Source of the DNA: Rhizobiaceae bacterium
GTDB taxonomy: Bacteria; Pseudomonadota; Alphaproteobacteria; Rhizobiales; Rhizobiaceae
Assembly (NCBI GenBank): GCA_019635755.1
Contig: JAHBYW010000009.1
Span: 1-64,000 of the forward strand
DNA length: 64,000 nucleotides
Direction of reading: 5' to 3'
Below the pieces are notes generated by a model, which had not been told where the DNA came from, did no database searches, and was given only the letters and a program-made list of their open reading frames with translations. Shown piece after piece: positions 34,005-45,057 of the stretch (positions within the stretch are counted from its first letter, which is position 1; each line of letters opens with the position of its first letter). Both the position numbers and the translations under genes were made by a program.

Positions 34005-34469
34005 TTGACGCAGGAAAAAACGATACCGGTTTCGGCCCTGGTCGAACTGATCGAACTCGCAGGGCGATCAATGCACTCCATCGGCTACGCGGCGGAACTC
34101 TATCCGGCGCAATGGACGGCGTTGCGCTATTTCGCGAAGGCGCCCGACGGCATGCGGACGGCCAGCGAACTGGCGCGGTTCCAGGGGTTCGCCAACGGCC
34201 CTGTCAGCCGCACGGTGCGGACGCTCGTCCAGAAGGGGCTGATCCGCAAGTCGGATCACCAGCCGGTCGGGCGCGCCGAACATCTGGAAGTGACCCCCGC
34301 CGGCTACGAGATCCTCGAACGCGATCCGACCAAGGGAATCGCGGAATCGCTGGACGCGCTGAGCGCCGGCGAGCGCGAAATCCTCGCGCAGGCGCTGGAG
34401 ACGGTGATTCGCGCGGCGGCGACGGTCTGGCCGCGCGAGGCAAAGACACGCGAACCGTCGGCCGCCTGA
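34005..34469 (+). CDS. MarR-family transcriptional regulator
   Basis: A 154-residue winged-helix regulator. 'LYPAQWTALRYFAKAPDGMR' begins the DNA-binding domain, 'TASELARFQGFANGPVSRTV' is the recognition helix region, and 'RKSDHQPVGRAEHLEVTPAG' is the wing typical of MarR proteins. TTG at 34005 is the best start: AGAAGG lies about eight bases upstream and the dimerisation helix follows directly. Its target and ligand are unknown. Its 3' end faces the stand-alone receiver gene. Confidence 0.85.
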   Translation: MTQEKTIPVSALVELIELAGRSMHSIGYAAELYPAQWTALRYFAKAPDGMRTASELARFQGFANGPVSRTVRTLVQKGLIRKSDHQPVGRAEHLEVTPAGYEILERDPTKGIAESLDALSAGEREILAQALETVIRAAATVWPREAKTREPSAA

Positions 34470-34541
34470 TCGGCTCCGCACTGCGGCCAGCCGCCCACAT
34501 CCGCATCCTCGACACGCCGATGCGCCGCGGGGCGACCGCAC

Positions 34542-34955
34542 TCAGGCGCGGATCGCCTCGATCAGGTCGGCAACGTCGAACGGCTTGACGAGCAGCTTCT
34601 CGGCGCCCCACGCTTCGGCAAGCGCGGCGGCGGAGGCAAGCGACATGCCCGGCCCGCCGCCGGATATCGCGAAGATCCGCAGGTTCGGCTGCTTGCGGCG
34701 GATCGCTTTGATGACAGAAATGCCGTCGCCCTGGGGCATCCAGATGTCCGTCACCAGCACGTCGTACTGCCCGGCGTTCAGCTTCGCCAGCGTCTCCTCG
34801 CCCGTAGTCGCCTCGTCGACGCTCCAGCCGAGATCGCGCATCTCCAGCAGGATCGTGTAGCGGACCGCCGCCACATCGTCTGCGAGGAGGACGCGCGGTC
34901 CGCCCGCGCCGGGTTCACTTTGATTCGATCTGGGTTTCTGCTCGGATGTCTGCAT
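34542..34955 (-). CDS. Stand-alone receiver (response regulator) protein
   Basis: A 137-residue protein consisting almost entirely of a receiver domain: acidic pair 'VLLADDVAAVRYT', phosphoacceptor in 'VLVTDIWMPQGDG', Lys in 'EKLLVKPFDVADL'. There is no output domain, so it works by protein contact, like CheY or a phosphorelay intermediate. ATG at 34955 lies inside the end of the upstream kinase gene, giving a 41-base overlap in a different frame; the pair is therefore co-transcribed and very probably functionally coupled. Confidence 0.88.
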   Translation of the reverse strand: MQTSEQKPRSNQSEPGAGGPRVLLADDVAAVRYTILLEMRDLGWSVDEATTGEETLAKLNAGQYDVLVTDIWMPQGDGISVIKAIRRKQPNLRIFAISGGGPGMSLASAAALAEAWGAEKLLVKPFDVADLIEAIRA

Positions 34956-37341
34956 CGGTCGGGATCTCGATCGAGACGATTGTACCTTGCCCCGGCGCCG
35001 ACTGAATGTCGACGCTGCCGCCCCACACGTCCACGATCGCGGCGACGGCGGCGAGGCCGAGACCGTTTCCATCGGGACGCGACGTGACAAAGGGCTCCAG
35101 GGCGGTTCTCCGCATCTGCTCGTGCATGCCCTCGCCGTCGTCGGCGACGCTCAGCACGACCGTCGTGTCCGAGCGGCGGGCGACAGCGACGATGATCCGG
35201 CCCTCGCCGCCAACCGCCCGCGCCGCGTTCTGCACGAGGTTGCCGATGACCTGGAGCATTTCGCCCAGCGGCAGTCGCGGCCGGTCGACCGGTTCGATCT
35301 TGAGTTCGATGCCGAGCGACGGCGGCAGGCTGGCCTGAGCGGCCGCAACCGCGCGTTCCGCCGCAGCGTTGATGGGCAGCAGCGGGCCGCGGCGGCGGTG
35401 CGGGCTGACGGCGGCGAGGACGCCCCCGACCACGTCGCCGGCGCGCTTGCCGCTGTCGATCACGAGGTCGAGCATCTGCCGCGCCTCGCGGTCGCTGACA
35501 TGCCGGTCGCGGACGCGGCGCGCCAGGTTGATGATCGGATGCAGCAGGTTGTTGACCTCGTGCGCGATGCCGCCGGCCATGCGGCCCATGGCGACGAGCT
35601 TGTTGCTCTCCGCTTCCTTCTCCCGCCGCTCCACCTGCGGCGTGATGTCGATGATCGTGCCGCGGATGCCGGCCTCGGTGCCGCCGGCCGCGGACCATGG
35701 CGATGCATTGAATGCGAACCAGCGCCCGCGCGCGTCGCCGTTCGGCACGTGCAACTCCAGCCCCTTGACCGTCTCCCGCAGGCTCTGCGCCCGCGCCAGG
35801 GGCGCCAGCGTTATCGGCTGCGACGGGTCGAGGCGCGCGCCAAGCGCCGCGATGAACTCGACGCCCCGCTCGAGCCCCAGTTCACGCGCCAGCGGGCCGG
35901 CAGCGTTGGAGATGAGCCCGGCCCGGTCGGTCTCGAAGAAGCTGTCCGTCGCGATCTCGGCATATTCGCGCAGCCGCTGCTCCTTTTCCTCGGCATCCCT
36001 GCGCAGCCTGAGTTCGCGCGCCTGGATGTCCGTCACCATGGCGATCGCCAGCGCGACCATCGACGCCACCACGTCGACGTACGGGTCGTCGGCCAGCGCC
36101 AGCGCCGCGCGCGGCGTGGGGAACAGGATGATCCAGATGCGCGCCAGCATGCCGATGAAGAGCGGCAGCCAGCAGATCAGGAAGATCCGGGCGTGACGGT
36201 TGCCCCGATAGGCGTAGACGGCAAGCGTTCCGATGCCGGCGAGGATGCCGGTCAGCATCGGCAGGCTGGCTTCGACGGGAATCGGCGTATCGATGCCGAG
36301 GCCGATCTTCAGCGCCGCATTGACCGACTGGAATGGAATGACAAGCGCCGCCGCCATCAGGAAATACGCCCATCGCCGCGCCGATCGCCACAGATCCAGG
36401 TAGCCGATCAGGAACACCAGCCAGGCGGACACGGCGAGCGGCCGCGGCAGATAGGCGACGAGGTCGGCCATCGCCGGCGAGGCGGGAAGCAGTTCGGCAT
36501 GGAACAGCCCAGGCCCGCCGGAGATCGTCGTCATCATGGTGACCGACATCGCGCCGGCGGCGATCAGCGGCCATTCGCGCAGCAGCAGCCCGGTCACGGC
36601 GAGATACACGCCGAGCGCCGTCAGCGCTCCCCCGAGCACGGACGGGATGACGACATGGCCGCGGTCCCACGCCTCGTAGGCCCTGCGCGTCTCGACGAAC
36701 ACCGACCCGCGCAGGATGCTGAGCGTGTGGAAGCCGATATAGGCGGTGGCGCCTTCGATCTGGCCGCGCTGGAAATGAAACACCGGGGTGCGCGAGCCGA
36801 GGCCGGAGCGGCGGTTGTCGTCGTGCTGGGACCAGGGATATTCGGTGACGACGCCCTTGTTGTCGACGACGAGGCGGGCACTGCGCACACGCGGGTCGGA
36901 CAGGCGGATAGTGACGTTGCCGTCGGTGCCGCCGACGCTCGGCACCGTAAACCGCAGCCAGAGCCAGCCATTGTCGAAATAGTGCATGCCGAACACCGGC
37001 ACCGACCCGCCGGCCGGCGTGAAGCGCGCGGCCGTCTCCGCCGAAAGAAGATCGTCCGGACCGCCGATCGTGTCGAAGTCGAGGAGATAGTCGCTGCTCG
37101 AGCCGACGAGGATCGACTCCGACGTCACGTCCGGCGGCGGGCCGTAGCTTGCATCGATGCGGAGCGCGCTGATGAACAGGAACACGACGGACGCCGCGTA
37201 GAATGCCAGCGCGACGCCGGCGACCCAGAGCACGATCCGGCCGACACCTGCGTGAGGATCCCCGACCGTCTTGCGAACCGGCTCGATCGCCGCCAACGAA
37301 ATACCCCACCGCCTCGCCTGCGAACCGGATGCGCGGAGCAC
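34915..37341 (-). CDS. 7TM-DISM sensor histidine kinase
   Basis: An 808-residue membrane kinase. One N-terminal span (~35-57), then a periplasmic beta-rich 7TMR-DISM extracellular domain (~60-215, 'YFDNGWLWLRFTVPSVGG'), seven hydrophobic helices (~225-440), a PAS-like domain (~460-580), a HisKA box with the phospho-accepting His in 'MAGGIAHEVNNLLHP' (~595), and a HATPase domain ('NLVQNAARAVGG', 'DDGEGMHEQ', 'NGLGLAAVAAIVD'). DISM proteins sense small ligands, often carbohydrates or envelope signals. It has no receiver of its own, but the following overlapping gene encodes one. It is divergent from the Lgt-like gene. Confidence 0.9.
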   Translation of the reverse strand: MLRASGSQARRWGISLAAIEPVRKTVGDPHAGVGRIVLWVAGVALAFYAASVVFLFISALRIDASYGPPPDVTSESILVGSSSDYLLDFDTIGGPDDLLSAETAARFTPAGGSVPVFGMHYFDNGWLWLRFTVPSVGGTDGNVTIRLSDPRVRSARLVVDNKGVVTEYPWSQHDDNRRSGLGSRTPVFHFQRGQIEGATAYIGFHTLSILRGSVFVETRRAYEAWDRGHVVIPSVLGGALTALGVYLAVTGLLLREWPLIAAGAMSVTMMTTISGGPGLFHAELLPASPAMADLVAYLPRPLAVSAWLVFLIGYLDLWRSARRWAYFLMAAALVIPFQSVNAALKIGLGIDTPIPVEASLPMLTGILAGIGTLAVYAYRGNRHARIFLICWLPLFIGMLARIWIILFPTPRAALALADDPYVDVVASMVALAIAMVTDIQARELRLRRDAEEKEQRLREYAEIATDSFFETDRAGLISNAAGPLARELGLERGVEFIAALGARLDPSQPITLAPLARAQSLRETVKGLELHVPNGDARGRWFAFNASPWSAAGGTEAGIRGTIIDITPQVERREKEAESNKLVAMGRMAGGIAHEVNNLLHPIINLARRVRDRHVSDREARQMLDLVIDSGKRAGDVVGGVLAAVSPHRRRGPLLPINAAAERAVAAAQASLPPSLGIELKIEPVDRPRLPLGEMLQVIGNLVQNAARAVGGEGRIIVAVARRSDTTVVLSVADDGEGMHEQMRRTALEPFVTSRPDGNGLGLAAVAAIVDVWGGSVDIQSAPGQGTIVSIEIPTDADIRAETQIESK

Positions 37342-37446
37342 GGCATGGCGCTGTGTTCCGGTCCAGACCGAAATGTAGCTCTGTGAGCAATTGCGCGAAA
37401 GATGCCTTTCGGCCTATTCCCTCCACCGGCGAGAGGAACTGCCGGC

Positions 37447-38205
37447 GTGTTGCCCTACATCCACATCGAGCCGATCCGTGTCGGCGGACTGACGATCGGC
37501 ATCTTCGGCCTTCTGGTCGCCATCGGATGCCTCTCCGGCTATCTGGTGGCGCGGCGCGAGGCTCGGCTGCGCGGACTGGACCCCGCAGTCATCGACGGCT
37601 GCCTTTTCTGGGCGCTGATCCCTGGCTTCTTCATGTCGCGTCTGGTCGAACTGGTGTTCTATCACCCGGAGGAGTTGATCGCGCAGCCCTGGGCGCTGCT
37701 GAACCTTTGGGCTTCGATGTCGTCCTTTGGCGGCTTTCTCGGCGGCACGCTCGGCGTGGTCGGCTATTTCCTCTATTCGCGGAAGCCGGTGATCGCCTAT
37801 TGCGAATGCCTGGTCGTCGGCTTCGTCATCGGCTGGTTCTTCGGACGGCTCGGCTGCAGCATCGTCCACGACCACCCCGGCGCGCTCACCGACTTCCCGC
37901 TCGGCGTCCGCTTTCCGGACGGCACTCGGCACGATCTCGGCCTCTACGAATGGCTGTTCACGATCATCGTCATCATCGTCGTCTTCACCATCCCCCGGCT
38001 CAGACTGCCGAGCGGCGTGCTCTTGGGCGGCGTCGCCGCGGTCTACGCGATGGTCCGCTTTCCTCTCGACTATCTGCGCGTGGCCGATGTCCGCTACGGC
38101 TCGCTCACCGCGGCGCAGTACGCATGCATGGCGTTGTTCCTGGTCGGCGTCGCCCTGATCGTCCACGGGCTTCGGCGAGGCGTCCCGGCCGCCGTGGCGC
38201 GCTAG
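37447..38205 (+). CDS. Lgt-like prolipoprotein diacylglyceryl transferase paralogue
   Basis: A 252-residue polytopic membrane protein with about seven hydrophobic segments. GTG at 37447 gives an N-terminus V/M-LPYIHIEPIRVGG that aligns with the typical Lgt beginning, and GAGAGG lies upstream. The signature region reads 'GRLGCSIVHDHPGALTDFPL' where true Lgt proteins have GRxGNFINGE; the Asn and Glu positions are changed. It may therefore be a paralogue with a different acceptor or lost activity. No other Lgt is in the window to compare. Downstream lies the activase operon, 121 bases away. Confidence 0.75.
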   Translation: MLPYIHIEPIRVGGLTIGIFGLLVAIGCLSGYLVARREARLRGLDPAVIDGCLFWALIPGFFMSRLVELVFYHPEELIAQPWALLNLWASMSSFGGFLGGTLGVVGYFLYSRKPVIAYCECLVVGFVIGWFFGRLGCSIVHDHPGALTDFPLGVRFPDGTRHDLGLYEWLFTIIVIIVVFTIPRLRLPSGVLLGGVAAVYAMVRFPLDYLRVADVRYGSLTAAQYACMALFLVGVALIVHGLRRGVPAAVAR

Positions 38206-38326
38206 CCACAGTCGGCCTCCTCTCTCAGCCCAGGCTTGCCCGATCCGGGTTCGGCGTGATTGACTCCGCGGTGCGGACGGCTAGCATCTGCTCACTGAAG
38301 TAGTGCGTGCTGCCACCGGGGGCTTG

Positions 38327-41300
38327 ATGAACGCGTTGCTGCCTGGGACCATGGAAGGCACGCCGGTTGAACCCGTGGCAGGGCCGCAACTCGATTCCGT
38401 CATGGTCGGGATCGATGTCGGCTCCACCACGGTGAAGACAGTGGTGGTCGATCCGGCGACGTTGGAAATCCTGTTCTCCGACTACCAGTACCACGGCACG
38501 CAGCAGGCCGAGACGGTGGAGAAGCAGCTCACGGCCATCGAGCAGCGCTTTGCGCATGTGCCGCGCGGCAATATCCGCACCGTCATCACCGGCTCGGGCG
38601 CGGGACCGCTGCGCGAGCCGCTCGGCTCGGGCTTCATCCAGGAGGTCAACGCCGTCGTGATGGCGGTGGATGCGCTGCATCCCGACGCCGGCTCGATCAT
38701 CGAGCTCGGTGGCCAGGACGCCAAGATCATCATCTACAAGACCGACCCGCAGACCGGCCAGCGACAGGCCGACTCCTCAATGAACGACAAATGCGCCTCG
38801 GGCACCGGCGCGACCATCGACAAATGCATGATCAAGGTCGGCGTCGAGCGCGAGCGCGCCATGGCGCTGCGTTTCGACGACACCAAGCTGCACCATGTGG
38901 CGGCCAAATGCGGCGTCTTCGCCGAAACCGACATCGTCAATCTGATCAAGTCGGGCATCCCCTCCGACGAAGTGCTCTGCTCGCTGGCCGACGCCATCGT
39001 CTCGCAGAACCTGTCGGTGCTCACCCGCGGCAACACGCTGCCGCACAAGGTCGTGCTGCTGGGCGGCCCCAACACCTATCTGAAGTTCCTGCAGGACTGC
39101 TGGCGTAAGCGCATCCCGGAAATCTGGACGCTGCGCGGCTACGAATGGCCGAAGGACATCGCCATCGAAGACCTGATCTTCGTGCCGGACAATTCGCATC
39201 TCTACGCGGCCTACGGCGCGGCGGTCTTCGGCCTGAAGAAGGGCGAGCACGAGGGCGCCTATCCGGGCCTGGACGGCCTGCGCGCCTACATCGGCGGCGG
39301 CCGCGCCGCGCGGCTGGGCTACAAGGCGGGGCCGGCGCTCGTGAAGAGCGACGAGGAGTTGCAGGCCTTCGTCGCCAAATACCGCATCCCGCCGTTCCAG
39401 CAGGCGGAGTTCCCGCGCGGCGCCACCGTGCGCGGCTACATCGGGCTGGACGGCGGCTCGACCTCCTCGAAGGCGGTGCTGATCGGCGAGAACGGCGACC
39501 TGCTGTTCAAGACCTACATGCTCTCCAAGGGCAATCCGATCGAGGACATGAAGATCCTGCTCGCCAACATCCGCGAATATGGGCGCAAGCAGGGCATCAA
39601 ACTGGAGATCGCCGGCTTCGGCGCGACCGGCTATGCCGGCGCGGTGCTGGAGCAGGCGCTGAACGCCGACGCGGCGATCGTCGAGACGGTCGCGCACATG
39701 ATCGCGGCGGTGCATTTCTTCGGCGACGTCGACGTGATCTGCGACGTCGGCGGGCAGGACATCAAGGTCCTGTTCATGGTCAACAAGCAGATCCGCAACT
39801 TCCGCCTGTCGAACCAGTGCTCCGCCGGCAACGGCATGCTTCTCCAGGCGATGGCCAGCCAGTTCGGCGTCAAGGTCACCGACTATTCCGACCACGCCTT
39901 CGCGGCGAAGCTGACGCCGGTCTTCTCCTATGGCTGCGCCGTGTTCCTCGATTCCGACCGCGTCACCTTCCAGAAGGAGGGATTCTCACGCGACGAACTG
40001 CTGGCCGGGCTGGCGATGGTCCTGCCCAAGAACATCTGGCAGTACGTCGTGCAGATCCCCCGCATGGCGCAACTCGGCAGGAGCTTCGTCCTGCAGGGCG
40101 GCACGCAGTACAATCTGTCCGTCGTCAAGGCTCAGCACGACTACATCCGCGAGCGCGTGCCGAACGCCGAAATTCACGTCCACCCGCATCCGGGCGAGGC
40201 CGGCGCCCTGGGTGCCGCCCTGGAGACAAGACGCGTGGTGGAGCGGCGCGGCCACTCGACCTTCATCGGCCTCGAAGCAGCGATCGCGCTCGGCTACTCC
40301 ACGAAGAACGACGAGAGCACGATCTGCTCCTTCTGCCCGAACCACTGCCACCGCACCTTCATCGACACGGTGAAGCCGGACGGCGGCACAAGCCGCTACA
40401 TCGCAGGCTTCTCCTGCGAGCGCGGCACGGTGGAATCGCAGGAGGCGCTGGGCGAACTCGTCCGCAACCGCAAGAAGCTGAAGTCCTACTACCCGAACCT
40501 CGTGGATTACGAGGCCAAGCTCGCCTTCAAGAGCTTCTACAAGCCTGAGCCGCTGCCGGCCGACGGCGCGCCGGTCGACGATGTCGAGGTCAGGAAGACG
40601 CTGCTGGGCAAGATCGTGCGCAAGCCGGTGACGCGCCGCTTCGGGCGCTCGTCCGAGGAGGCCGCGGCGAAGCGCAAGACGATCCGCGTCGGCATTCCGA
40701 AAGTGCTGAACATCTATTCGTCGGCCCCGATGTTCCGCGCCTATTTCGAAAGCGTCGGCATCACGCCGCGCAACGTCGTCTTCTCCGACTTCACGTCGGA
40801 AGAGCTGTGGAACACCGGCAACAAATACGGCTCGATCGACCCGTGCTATCCAGCCAAGGTCGCGCAGTCGCACATCCACAATCTTCTGAACGACAAGCAC
40901 AAGGAAAAGCCGCTCGACTACATCTTCTTCCCCTGCATCACCCATCTGCCGACGTTCCTCGAGGGCCTGCCGGATTCCACCTCATGCCCGATCGTTGCCG
41001 GCACGCCGATGGTCATGCGCGCCGCCTTCACCAAAGAGGTCGACTTCTTCAAGCGCGCCGGCGTGGAGTATGTCTGCCCCGCGGTGACGCTGATCGAGCC
41101 GCACTATTTCAAGCAGCAGATGTGGGAGGCATGGGGCGCACGGCTCGGCCTGACCCGCGACGAAAGCGATTTCGCCTGCGACCAGGGTTTCCGGGCGATG
41201 GAGCAGTTCGACGCCGAGATGGAGCGGCGCGGGCTGGAGGTGCTGGACGAGATCGAGCGCGACAGCAAGGTGGCGCTGCTGATGCTCGGCCGCCCCTACC

Positions 41301-41965
41301 ACAACGACCCGGGCATCAATCACGACGTGCTGGAGGAATTCCAGGCGCTCGGCTACCCCATCCTGTCGATCCGCTCGATCCCAAAGAACAAGGAGTGGCT
41401 CGAGCGCTACTTGACGGATGACGGAGAGACCGGCGGCCTGTCGCCGATGGTGATCCGGGACGTTTGGCCGGAGGCCTATTCGACCAACTCGGCGCAAAAG
41501 GTCTGGGCGGCCAAGTTCGCGGCGCGGCACCCCAACATCGCGGTGCTCGACCTGTCGAATTTCAAGTGCGGCCACGACGCGCCGACCTACGGATTGATCG
41601 ACAGCGTCATCAATGCCGCAGGAACGCCATTTTCCGCGCTACACGACATCGACGCGAACAAGCCGGGCGGTTCCATCAAGATCCGCGTCTCGACCTATGC
41701 CTACACGCTGGAGCTTCGGCGCCAGCAGCTCTCGGACCTCGCAGCGAAGCGCGGCGAACTGGAGCAGGCACTGGCGGCCAAGCGTGCCGAGCTTCTCGCG
41801 GACTACAAGGACGACTTGCTGGCGGCCATCGGAGGGGATGGCACCTCGGCGGCGCCGGCGGTGCTGGACGCCATCTATGCCGAGTTCCTGGAAACGGGCA
41901 CCGGCTCCTACTTTCCGGTACCGGCCGAGGCGCCGCGGGCGCGCGGCGTGGTCGAACTCGCCTAG
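38327..41965 (+). CDS. Double CoA-dehydratase activase (BadF-type) with DUF2229
   Basis: A 1212-residue protein with two ASKHA-type activase domains in tandem plus a C-terminal DUF2229/2-hydroxyacyl-CoA-dehydratase-like part. Domain 1 (~25-320) has 'VGIDVGSTTVKTVVVD', 'ELGGQDAK' and the cluster cysteines in 'NDKCASGTGA' and 'AKCGVFAETD'. Domain 2 (~370-650) repeats this: 'IGLDGGSTSSKAVLIG', 'DVGGQDIK', 'SNQCSAGNG' and 'SYGCAVF'. The last part has 'CSFCPNHCHR' and further cysteines (DPCYPAK, FFPCITH). Activases of this class use ATP to push a low-potential electron from a [4Fe-4S] cluster into a partner enzyme. The partner is probably the next gene, 32 bases downstream. Confidence 0.9.
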   Translation: MNALLPGTMEGTPVEPVAGPQLDSVMVGIDVGSTTVKTVVVDPATLEILFSDYQYHGTQQAETVEKQLTAIEQRFAHVPRGNIRTVITGSGAGPLREPLGSGFIQEVNAVVMAVDALHPDAGSIIELGGQDAKIIIYKTDPQTGQRQADSSMNDKCASGTGATIDKCMIKVGVERERAMALRFDDTKLHHVAAKCGVFAETDIVNLIKSGIPSDEVLCSLADAIVSQNLSVLTRGNTLPHKVVLLGGPNTYLKFLQDCWRKRIPEIWTLRGYEWPKDIAIEDLIFVPDNSHLYAAYGAAVFGLKKGEHEGAYPGLDGLRAYIGGGRAARLGYKAGPALVKSDEELQAFVAKYRIPPFQQAEFPRGATVRGYIGLDGGSTSSKAVLIGENGDLLFKTYMLSKGNPIEDMKILLANIREYGRKQGIKLEIAGFGATGYAGAVLEQALNADAAIVETVAHMIAAVHFFGDVDVICDVGGQDIKVLFMVNKQIRNFRLSNQCSAGNGMLLQAMASQFGVKVTDYSDHAFAAKLTPVFSYGCAVFLDSDRVTFQKEGFSRDELLAGLAMVLPKNIWQYVVQIPRMAQLGRSFVLQGGTQYNLSVVKAQHDYIRERVPNAEIHVHPHPGEAGALGAALETRRVVERRGHSTFIGLEAAIALGYSTKNDESTICSFCPNHCHRTFIDTVKPDGGTSRYIAGFSCERGTVESQEALGELVRNRKKLKSYYPNLVDYEAKLAFKSFYKPEPLPADGAPVDDVEVRKTLLGKIVRKPVTRRFGRSSEEAAAKRKTIRVGIPKVLNIYSSAPMFRAYFESVGITPRNVVFSDFTSEELWNTGNKYGSIDPCYPAKVAQSHIHNLLNDKHKEKPLDYIFFPCITHLPTFLEGLPDSTSCPIVAGTPMVMRAAFTKEVDFFKRAGVEYVCPAVTLIEPHYFKQQMWEAWGARLGLTRDESDFACDQGFRAMEQFDAEMERRGLEVLDEIERDSKVALLMLGRPYHNDPGINHDVLEEFQALGYPILSIRSIPKNKEWLERYLTDDGETGGLSPMVIRDVWPEAYSTNSAQKVWAAKFAARHPNIAVLDLSNFKCGHDAPTYGLIDSVINAAGTPFSALHDIDANKPGGSIKIRVSTYAYTLELRRQQLSDLAAKRGELEQALAAKRAELLADYKDDLLAAIGGDGTSAAPAVLDAIYAEFLETGTGSYFPVPAEAPRARGVVELA

Positions 41966-41997
41966 ACGACAAGAACAAAGACGCAGGGGTTGCGGTC

Positions 41998-43638
<1,641 letters not shown>

Positions 43639-43996
43639 CTCGAGCCCCCCGCAAAGGTCTGGCTCGGCGAACTGCGCTCCGACCTTGCAACCGTCCAGAC
43701 CGGCGGCAGCCCAGGGCGGCTAAGCGCGCCGTTGGCGCTTTGCCATTCCGGGATGCCATGTGTATGAAAAGCGCAGGCATTCGCCCGTTGCGGGCGCAGC
43801 CCGACCCTCCACCCGAAGCAAAAATGTGACACTCCGGGCGAATCCTGCGGACACAGGCACCCGAGGAAGTTGACACTGATCACTTCCGGAGGAACTATCG
43901 GTGTGCAGGATTGACGCCGCGCGGAGGGACGCGCTCGTCCGCCAAGCTCCAACTTGGTGCCCGCGGGGTTAAACAACGAACAGGGTGGACAGTCAC
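43639..43996. other. Intergenic region before the lipoprotein-Slam operon
   Basis: A 358-base gap without a supported gene. It has a weak hairpin near 43721-43740 (AAGCGC/GCGCTT) that could end the activase transcript, and a promoter-like element near 43870 (separate entry). Short open frames here have no supporting features. Confidence 0.4.
43870..43898 (+). promoter_or_regulatory. Possible sigma-70-type promoter
   Basis: TTGACA at 43870-43875 is a perfect -35 match, followed after 17 bases by AACTAT (3 of 6 matches to a -10). It lies about 100 bases upstream of the lipoprotein start and points towards it. Only the -35 is convincing. Confidence 0.35.
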
Positions 43997-44977
43997 GTGT
44001 CTCAAATCAAAGCCAGTTCCGGCATGGGTCGCCTCGGCTACCTGATCGCCGGCGCGACCCTCGTCGCCATGCCGCTGACAGCCGTGTTCGGCTGCGGCAA
44101 CGCCGAGAAGGAAGCGGAACTCTATTATATGTACGACCAGCAGTCGAACGGCCGCACCGCGTATCTGAAGACCGATGGCGGCTTCAACGGCGCCAACGCC
44201 GAAACCGGCACCGTGTCTTCAAACCTCTCGGCGGACGACACCGAGGCGAGCTTCGATTTCGACACCAAGGATGGTGAGGGGCAGATCGATGGCTTCGCCC
44301 AGCGCAAGACCGGACCGCACACGGATCCGACCTTCGCCGAGTTTGGGCCGACAACGCTCTACGGCAACGCCGGCGGCCGTCGCATCGAGGTGACGCCGCT
44401 CGGCGACGTCGACGACGATGGCAATTCCGACGACGCGTTCCTGATGTTCACGCATGATGCGCAGGGCAAGGAATTCAGCATGTCCTACGGCGGCACGCGG
44501 ACGACGCTCAAGGATATCGACGACGTCCGGAAGAAGGGCGACGCCCACACTGCGACCTATCGCGGCAAGGGCGAGTTCTACACCGCGATCGGCACCGACG
44601 TCTTCCGTCACAGGGGCAAACTGGAAATGAAAGCGACCTTCGCCGGCGACAAGGCGGGCATCGAAGGAGAAATCAACCAGCTCCGGCAGACGAACGTCGG
44701 CGGTGCACCCGTGCCGGCACCCGTGGCCTTCGACAAGCTGAAGTTCACCGGCAAGTTCGACAAGGAAGTCAGCCCCGACTACGAGACGACCGACTGGGCG
44801 CACTTCAACGGCACCAACCAGGTCACGAAGCTGACGTCGAAGGGCGTGGGCTCGTTCTTCGGCGCCAAGGCAGGCGGCACCGTCGGCGTCTTCTCGGGCA
44901 CCGGCAGCGTCATCCACGGCGGCTCCAAGGTTAACCTCCTTGGTGCGTACCACGGGACGACCGGCGAAAACCGCTAG
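43997..44977 (+). CDS. TbpB-like surface lipoprotein, predicted Slam substrate
   Basis: A 326-residue lipoprotein. Hydrophobic signal (GYLIAGATLVAMPLTAVFGC) ends in a lipobox-like V-F-G-C33. The mature part is polar and beta-rich. Its C-terminus contains 'TSKGVGSFFGAKAGGTVGVF' and 'SGTGSVIHG', which resembles the small barrel of transferrin-binding-protein-like Slam substrates (GxFFGPxAxExGGxF). The next gene encodes a Slam-type exporter, as is usual for such substrates. GTG at 43997 is chosen over GTG at 43985 because GGGTGGA lies eight bases upstream; ATG at 44024 is a further possibility. The ligand is unknown; iron, haem or host-protein binding are family possibilities only. Confidence 0.75.
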   Translation: MSQIKASSGMGRLGYLIAGATLVAMPLTAVFGCGNAEKEAELYYMYDQQSNGRTAYLKTDGGFNGANAETGTVSSNLSADDTEASFDFDTKDGEGQIDGFAQRKTGPHTDPTFAEFGPTTLYGNAGGRRIEVTPLGDVDDDGNSDDAFLMFTHDAQGKEFSMSYGGTRTTLKDIDDVRKKGDAHTATYRGKGEFYTAIGTDVFRHRGKLEMKATFAGDKAGIEGEINQLRQTNVGGAPVPAPVAFDKLKFTGKFDKEVSPDYETTDWAHFNGTNQVTKLTSKGVGSFFGAKAGGTVGVFSGTGSVIHGGSKVNLLGAYHGTTGENR

Positions 44978-44996
44978 GGTTTATGCTAGGATTACC

Positions 44997-45028
44997 GGCG
45001 GCGCGGACGATACTTCATCCGCGCCGCC
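44997..45028 (+). terminator. Hairpin between lipoprotein and Slam genes
   Basis: An 11-bp perfect stem GGCGGCGCGGA / TCCGCGCCGCC with a 10-base loop lies in the 80-base spacer of a presumed operon. The following sequence (gtcttgttgg) is only moderately T-rich. It may end some transcripts and so lower exporter expression relative to its substrate, or protect the upstream mRNA. Confidence 0.5.
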
Positions 45029-45057
45029 GTCTTGTTGGGGTCAATCAGTCAGGCGTC

